Shown here in pieces: positions 57,796 to 64,000 of a stretch of DNA of 64,000 bases. The position numbers and the translations under genes are program-made. Location of the stretch: the NCBI GenBank assembly GCA_014898425.1, contig RCSZ01000003.1:1922001-1986000 (forward strand). The letters run 5' to 3'. The notes beneath the pieces were generated by a model. It saw only the letters and a list, made by a program, of their open reading frames with translations, was not told where the DNA came from and searched no databases. Each line of letters starts with the position of its first letter. Position 1 is the stretch's first letter. This DNA is from Botryotinia globosa (lineage: Eukaryota; Ascomycota; Leotiomycetes; Helotiales; Sclerotiniaceae).

Positions 57796-58626
57796 TCAGA
57801 CCGCTGTCGCCACAGCAAGATTTCCAAGGACTAAACTGCTGGACAAGGAGAATGTGTTGATATCCATAGCATTTGGCTGTGCGACTTGTGCAGCTCCCAG
57901 TGCAGGAGCTGGTGATCCTCCAGCTTGTATCGCAGCTGATGTGGCGACACTCGCGACTGTAGCTCCTTGAATAGCAGCTTCAGTTAAGGATGTGCCGATT
58001 GATGCTGCTGTTATAGCACCTTGCATTGGAACTTTGATATCGGATTAGTTCCATGGAAGATATTTCAATACGGATTCAACATACCTGATACCATGACGGT
58101 AGTTGTTTGCATCATAGTCATAGTGACCATAGATGTAACCACTGACATTTGCGTAGCCATCATAGTTACCATTACTTGCTCAGTTTCGGTGACAGTTTGG
58201 GTGACCATTTGAGGTAGTGGAGTGACAGTAACGGTAGGCGGAGCTCCTGAACCGAAGACGGTCGAAGTGAGGAAAGAAAATTGGCCACTGGAATTGTTAG
58301 TTTTCGACTAGTTTCTGAAAGACTGATTTTCATACCCAGTTCCGGCAGCTTGTACTGCAGCTCCTGTTGGCGCTGCCGCTCCCTGAGCCATCTTTGTGAC
58401 AGTCATTGTCTTTGTGATCTCCTTTGTCACCGCGGGTGCTGCGCCCGCTTTCCCTCCTCCTCCTTCGAGAGCGGCAATGATATCACTTAAACCTCTAGCT
58501 TCATACCGATATCCCTAGATTATCATCAGCGACCATTGACAGCATGAACTATCTCTCAAACCATACCTGTGCAAGACCTGCCGCCCCCACTGCTACTAAT
58601 AGCGATGCTCTTATAAAGCCCTTCAT
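57796..58626 (-). CDS. Small secreted Val/Thr/Met-rich protein
   Basis: Four exons on the minus strand, 58626-58567, 58514-58336, 58287-58085 and 58031-57796 (introns 52, 48 and 53 nt), encode 225 residues. The N-terminus MKGFIRASLLVAVGAAGLAQ is a signal peptide. Residues about 21-80 are Ala/Gly-rich. At about 80-145 is a striking block of alternating Thr/Val/Met (VTVTPLPQMVTQTVTETEQ, then VMVTMM and MVTMTMMQTTTVMV). The end is Ala/Gly-rich and closes with a hydrophobic stretch (SLVLGNLAVATAV) compatible with a GPI-anchor signal. No family recognised and few cysteines are visible. Probably a wall- or membrane-attached secreted protein. Confidence 0.72.
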
Positions 58627-60612
58627 CGTCCTCCAATATTGCCGTTAGATAATGCAATTTGGTATCCTGCCTTTCGAAGTTTGAACTTAGGTATTAATGA
58701 ATGTAGTCAACAGCCCAGCCGTTGTATGAAGCAAAGAATATGAAAACTAATGAGTGAGCGTGACCTGCAGCTGCAGAATTACAATTGATTAGATGACAAG
58801 AGATTTAAAAGAGAGTGCTCAGATGATAAGTGATTCAATGAGGGAAGTGGAAACAGATATGCATACGACCTCAAGCCGTGCATCAATGAGCCTTGGCGCT
58901 ATGATTGAAAGTTGAAGCACTGCAGTGCGTGGTCCTAGATGTAGATCCCCGACGCCCATGAAAGAATCATGGACGGATGATATGGGATCGTGGCGCCATC
59001 AAATCTACGAACCGCCAGGGGTATATAATTCATTTTTATATGAATAGGGCAGCTTTGCCAACACTTACAGTGGCACACTGGAGTAAGACAGGACAAAATG
59101 ATTGATTCGATCAGGTAAAAAACGAAAGAGTTCAAGGGTCCCGGCGTTACGATTGAGTGAAAGAAAGTCGACGCATAACATAAACAGCAGGGGAGTCCAG
59201 TAAGGATACGAGACTACCTAGTGCAAAAGCATACTTCTTCACAAGTGGTGGCTTGAAATACTTTTGACAGAATGTTTGCCAAGGATGTAAGAGATGCAAG
59301 AATCTCAAACGTCAGAGAGTTTTTGAAAGTACACCTGGTATGGGGAAAATGAATCCCAGACGTGTGGGGTTTCAGACTAGCTTGGCCGCATGTTGTCCAA
59401 TGGGTATTATGAATCCTGGAATGCAAAACAAGCTTTGGACAGACTCCATCGGTTTTCCTTGGGTGTATAAGGTATAGTGGAAGTGGAATCAATGAATTGA
59501 ATGGAGTGCGCGACCATGTTAGGGAGGATTCCGCTGAAATGTTTGACCCATCAGAAACTCGAAATTCGCAACAAGAACCTTTATTGCTGTTGTCCTGTCG
59601 GATCGCGAATCTCGAATCGGAAGAGCTTTGTGATGAGATATGTTTAACGACGACTTGCTAGATATGGGATCTGTAGATTAGCCTTATATACCTATGGATA
59701 TGCCATGCAGATTGCGGTAGCCCGTAGAGGCGATTTCCATATGAATTTGTTTCTTCCTTTGAGACGCAACAAATTTATAAGACTAGAATAGAAGGATGGA
59801 AGATGATTAACCCAAGATATAAACCATCAGCCTTGCATAGATTCCCTAGTAATAGATGCTACCAGTAGGTAGTTCCTAGGATACTGACACGTGACAAAGT
59901 AGGAAATTCCAGACACCAGGACTCGGGTAGCATATTAATAAAAGCTTAAAAGTCAATTGAGACGATCGGATCGGGTGTAGTAACTTCCGACTTCTATCTA
60001 CGAGTACAATGCTATCTATCTACACTCTCTCCGTGTCCGAACCTCCCAGCCAACAATCTATAATTATTACACTAGCCGAGCTAGCCTCGATCGATATATA
60101 AAACTTAATTAATAATCAGAATAGACTTACTAATAGATAGAGTACGTCACGATCTAGCGAAAGTTTCTCACCAAGTACCAAGCCAAAAATGTCGATTTCA
60201 CAGATGTTTCAACGATAAAGGGGAGAGAAGAAAGAATCCCAACCGAGTTTCATGGGTGTCCGAAGTGCATTTTTTACATTTCTCCATCTCCAAACCAAAC
60301 CAAACATTTTTAAGCCATATCGTTCATTTCATAGTCTTTGATGCTGTGACTTTGTGACTATTGCAACAATACCGATCCTAGGAGGTAATATCGACTACTA
60401 TTTGACTCAAATACAGGAACGGCGAGTTCTAGGAGCTAGGCTGACATCAAGCTGCCCCCCAACACAGCAAGAAGTAGTGCCTTGTCATCCCAAGCTTCCA
60501 TCATATTTACTTTGGTTCCCCCTCTGCTTCGAGACATTTCCACTCTTTCGAACCATTGCAAAGGACCATAACCACCATCGCATTTAGACACGTTCAACTG
60601 TATATCGCAGAT
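58627..60612. other. 2-kb divergent intergenic region
   Basis: Between the starts of the small secreted protein and the DUF1295 protein. AT-rich and CTAG/CTATCTA-rich around 59.98-60.15 kb; no gene seen on either strand. Confidence 0.55.
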
Positions 60613-61732
60613 ATGACCGTCGTCCATGTTTTAGATGATTACTACCTCGCAATAACGTTCTTAATTACAGTTGCATATCAATTGTTCTTCTTCGCAATTG
60701 CATTTTCTCTCAAATTTGATAAACTTACAGGTCAGAACAAGTCTATTTTGCTCGAGATATACTCAATGGCTGCTAATGTTAATTTCAGATTTTGCTGGAG
60801 GAACAAATTTCGTTGTACTTGCCATCATAACGCTTGCATTCAGTGGCCATCACCATGCACGTCAAATCGTCGCCTCTCTTTTTATCATGGTATGGGGAGC
60901 GCGCCTATCGGCTTTCCTATTATTCCGAATCCTGAAAACTGGAAAAGATGATAGATTCGATGATAAGCGTGACAACTTCTTCAAATTTCTTGGGTTTTGG
61001 GTATTCCAGATGTTCTGGGTTTGGGTTGTCTCTTTCCCGGTCACCATATTGAATTCTCCCAAAGTCACGAGATTCCCACAGCCTGCTTTCGGCACTGCTA
61101 GTGATATCGCGGGAGTCATTCTCTACGCTATTGGCATTATCATGGAGAGTGTGAGCGATATTCAGAAATATCTTTTCAAAGCCAACAATAGCGACAAATC
61201 GAAAATCTGCGACAAGAGTTTCTTCTCATGGAGTCGTCATCCAAATTATTTTGGAGAGATCATCATCCAGTTTGGTATGCCTCCTCATCCAACTAAATAC
61301 TTCTCTCACTAATGAATCGCAGCTATCTACATGATTGCAGTCTCACCTGCCGCCGAAGGCTATGTTCATGGCGGAGCCCGTTCAGCTCTCTATGCTTCAA
61401 TTCTCGGCGCAATATTCCTCACCACCCTACTCATGTTCGTATCCGGTTTGACACTCCAAGAAAGACCCGGTGCAAAGAAACGATACGAGAAGGACAATCA
61501 CTGGGAGGAATACTCTCGATACCTAAATCGAACGAGCATTCTCATCCCTTTCCCACCACAAATTTATGAGAAACTCCCTACGATATTGAAAAGGACAATT
61601 TTCTTGGAATTTCCCATTTATGTATTCGATCCAGCAAAGCATTCTGATGTCGGAAGAGGTCAGCATGATGCAGAGGAAGGTCGTCAATCGCATGGACGAG
61701 ATCGACAAAGTACTGATGCTTTGGCTCATTGA
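60613..61732 (+). CDS. DUF1295 (steroid 5-alpha-reductase-like) membrane protein
   Basis: Three exons, 60613-60730, 60789-61274 and 61323-61732 (introns 58 and 48 nt), encode 337 residues. Six or so hydrophobic helices start with YYLAITFLITVAYQLFFFAIAF. Typical DUF1295 landmarks are DFAGGTNFVVLAII, the loop SLFIMVWGARLSAFLLFRILKTGKDDRFDD, FQMFWVWVVSFPV, and the NADPH-site-like segment LFKANNSDKSKICDKSFFSWSRHPNYFGEI, followed by Q-F-A-IYMIAVSPAAEG. The tail is charged with a His/Gln-rich end. Related proteins reduce steroid or fatty acyl double bonds in the ER; substrate unknown here. I use the ATG at 60613 because an upstream in-frame start is not an ATG. Confidence 0.88.
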
Positions 61733-62358
61733 GATAAGCCATGCATAACATTGTCATATAACCTCCACTTTTTTGAACTCAAACATGGAAATCTACAATG
61801 GCGAAGCTTTTGTCCTGTCTTTAATCAACTCTCGCCCAGAAATGTCCTCTTGTTTCATACAGTTTGATATCTACGTTACAGCAAAGCTCGCATTCAGTTT
61901 ACCAGCGCAATTTATTTAATAATCATGTATATATACATATAGTAGCTAATGATACCTATCCTCATAACTATTTGATAAAACAAAGATCACTACCAAGAGA
62001 CAGAAAAGCGCGACACGAACATGAAATTAAAGACAGGTAATCATGTGACGATGACTCAACCGAAAACAAGCAGGGAGTCATCTCATCCGTGCATGCATCT
62101 CTCATCTGCGAAATTTCCCAGATTGTGTCATACAATACCTCATATCTTCTAAGCACTTTGTTTTCTTTTGCATCTCCATTCTTTCTCAATGCTTCTTCAG
62201 CTCGAAGGAGATCAAAATACCTTATATCAATCGCAATCTTTGCAATTGAATCTCACCTCCTCCGCATACCTATCTGTCTATCTACCCCACCTTTCCCCCT
62301 CTCATCCCATCATCATCCAATTCAACCAACAAGCAAGCAAGCGAGCGAGCGAGCAACC
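61733..62358. other. Intergenic
   Basis: Between two plus-strand genes. CAAGCAAGCGAGCGAGCGAGC-type simple sequence stands directly before the GFA start at 62359. No gene seen. Confidence 0.6.
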
Positions 62359-63140
62359 ATGAACGTCTCCTGCGAATGCCAAAATGTAGTTTTCAAAACT
62401 CCGTTGGCTAAACCGCTGGCGCTTTATATTTGTCATTGTAATGTAAGATTTTGTTCTTCTCTTCAAATTTTTTGGGTACGGGGTTTATGTTTATATCCTT
62501 CTGGCTATTGAGTCAGTCATGGGATATCTGTGTGTTTCTGGAGTTGTGTTGTAAAATTTGATGGATAGAGATGAAGCAAATACGAATAATGCTACCAGGA
62601 GTTAACTCGAGGGATCTATAGGAATGCAAACGACAATCCTCCTCGGCATTTGGTGCTTCTGCTATCTTTCCTCGATTTCCATTGCCGTGTCCGGAGTTTC
62701 TGGCGGTTTATACGTTGGTTTCCTTTTCACTCTTGCTCCTCCTCCCATGTGAACAGTGTCAAAAAACTAACGTCTCTTCTCCTAAAGTCGTCCCACGGCC
62801 TCAGGACACACGGTGAATTGTTATTTTTGCAAAACATGCGGTACACGGTTAATCCACAGCACGCCTGGAAAGAGCGTTGTCAGTGTGAAGGGAGGGTGTA
62901 TTGAAGGATTGGATTGGAAAATGGCGAAACATATTTGGGTTAAGAGGGCCATGGTTCCTATTCCTGTGAGTCTGTTTCTGCATCTCCTCTTTTTTCAAGA
63001 AATGTATGGTCTTAGCTTGAGGATCTTTTCCGGATAGGTAGAGTGAAAATGCGAAAAGTGATTGGAGCAAAAAGCTGGAAACCTTGATATTAGAACTTGA
63101 TTCGGCACCTCGACATCCTATGGGCGTAGAGACGAAATGA
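62359..63140 (+). CDS. GFA-family (glutathione-dependent formaldehyde-activating fold) zinc protein
   Basis: Four exons, 62359-62442, 62622-62713, 62788-62965 and 63042-63140 (introns 179, 74 and 76 nt), encode 150 residues. Zinc ligands expected of the GFA/CENP-V fold are present: C5 and C7 (SCECQN), C25-H26-C27 with C30 (YICHCNEC), and C70, C73 and C76 (NCYFCKTCGTRL). Conserved SSAFGASAIFP and VSVKGGCIEGLDWKMAKHIWVKRAM are seen. The last exon gives SENAKSDWSKKL and ends GVETK, using the second AG of GGATAGGTAG; the first would meet a stop at once. Many GFA proteins are uncharacterised and are not formaldehyde enzymes, so function is open. Confidence 0.85.
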
Positions 63141-63509
63141 GACGTCATGAAATTTAGTTACTAATATCGTAAATAGGAAGGAGTAGAAATGGTAAAAGAG
63201 GAATCGGATTTTGATCCTTACATCTGTAGGACGACAGACCTGTTGGAAAATGGAAAGATGGATGCTGGAGCTGCGTGAAAGAGACGTGAGTATGAATTGC
63301 TATACTTGGTAAGTATAGAGGATAGTAGTGATTATTCCAATGATTTATTACTACCGAGGACTATTAGCCTTTAGTAATCACCAAAGAAGGTAGAATTGAA
63401 TGTTCCTGTTTCTTGATCACGAGGCTTTTGTATTATTAAGTATACCGTACTGAGTGCAAACTAGCTAAGCGGATAGAAAAACAAGTCTAATTGCTGGTGT
63501 GCCCTACAG
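63141..63509. other. Intergenic between convergent genes
   Basis: Short stretch between the GFA gene and the dehydrogenase remnant; nothing else seen. Confidence 0.6.
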
Positions 63510-64000
63510 TTATGCCATTCCACCATTCACTTGAAGTGTCTGGCACGTAACCCATGAACTTGCCTCACTACTCAAAAATGCCACGACTTCTGCAATCTCG
63601 TCTGGTTCTCCAATCCTATTCTGAGGATTTAAGCCAGCAAGTGTCTTCAAAAGTTGATCACTCTTGCCTCTGAAGAATAGCTCAGTCGCCGTTGGTCCTG
63701 GCGCAACTGTATTGACCATAATACCCTTGCGTGCTAGATCTTTCGAAAGAGCCCGGGTCATTTGCTTCTTTCGACATTATATATGTTAGGTATTGTGGTG
63801 CTACTGTGCTAGCATGACATTGAGTAGTGGAGAAGAGTATGATGCGGGAACCGTGGGTCATATGAGGAACTGATTTCTGAAACCATTAGAAAGCCACACG
63901 ATTAACAAATGGATTTAAGACGTACCTGGGCGAGAAACAAAGGACCCTTGACATTCAAATCGAAAGTCTGATTAAATTCTTCGTCACTGACATTTTCCAA
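63510..64000 (-). pseudogene. Short-chain dehydrogenase, 3' part, apparently frameshifted
   Basis: Runs off the right edge on the minus strand. The first visible exon (64000-63926, LENVSDEEFNQTFDLNVKGPLFLAQ) is followed by a 49-nt intron (63877-63925) and then by KSVPHMTHGSRIILFSTTQCHAS...QYLTYIMSK at 63876-63770. The active-site block should continue through GAVEQMTRALSKD, but the MTRALSKDLARKGIMVNTVAPGP part is in another frame, from 63761. Comparing with the family, about 8 nt are missing near 63762-63770. The rest (IGEPDEIAEVVAFLSSEASSWVTCQTLQVNGGMA, stop at 63510) is intact. Classical SDR; family-typical Tyr and Lys spacing lies in the affected stretch. An assembly error is the alternative. 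Confidence 0.65.

Noticed and set aside
1..64000. CRISPR arrays, operons or prokaryotic signals
   Set aside because: None expected or seen; spliced introns throughout show a fungal nuclear sequence.

Overview
This is a stretch of nuclear DNA from a filamentous ascomycete fungus. The evidence is genes split by short introns (mostly 48-70 nt, GTAAGT/GTATGT-like donors), GCTAAT/CTAAC-type branch sites, and typical Pezizomycotina genes: a trifunctional HIS4-type histidine enzyme, a 2EXR protein, a Zn2Cys6 regulator, an NmrA-like protein, PEX13 and fungal CFT1. Gene content and the style of the protein sequences suggest a leotiomycete, perhaps Sclerotiniaceae (Botrytis/Sclerotinia/Monilinia relatives). 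That placement is inference. All exon junctions were worked out by hand from splice signals, reading phase and family similarity, without transcript data.

Layout. 1-3.8 kb: gene-free, with an 8-bp tandem array. 3.8-7 kb: a 2EXR protein and the mitochondrial calcium uniporter pore MCU. 8.5-14 kb: TAF9, divergent from HIS4, which has a perfect Gcn4/CPC1-type site 69 bp before its ATG; then an unknown tail-anchored-type protein. 14.6-18.2 kb: PEX13 (peroxisomal docking, SH3) and an NmrA-like NAD(P)-binding protein. 19.8-22.4 kb: a 777-aa membrane glycoprotein. 22.4-35.3 kb: a gene-poor, repeat-bearing region that contains only two genes, both for secreted or wall proteins (a TOS1-type wall glucanase-like protein and an Asp f 4-like protein). 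It also carries an AT-rich degenerate tandem array and two roughly 400-bp non-autonomous DNA transposons (MITEs), both flanked by TA. 35.3-50 kb: housekeeping genes: ATG14, an unknown coiled-coil protein with a probable GC-AG intron, a DUF3807-like protein, an ANCHR/ZFYVE19-like protein, an LMBD1-type lysosomal membrane protein, and CFT1 (CPSF160). 50.7-58.6 kb: a small basic protein, a Zn2Cys6 regulator, casein kinase 2 alpha, RPP1 (RNase P/MRP p30) and a small secreted Val/Thr/Met-rich protein. 60.6-64 kb: a DUF1295 membrane reductase-like protein, a GFA-fold zinc enzyme, and the 3' part of a short-chain dehydrogenase that appears broken by a small frameshifting deletion.

There is no biosynthetic cluster or operon-like unit. 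Most neighbours are unrelated housekeeping genes arranged as divergent pairs (TAF9/HIS4, ATG14/unknown, LMBD1/CFT1, CK2alpha/RPP1). The less ordinary material is in the 22-35 kb region (MITEs, AT-rich array), in unusual splicing and upstream-ORF features, and at the broken dehydrogenase at the right edge.
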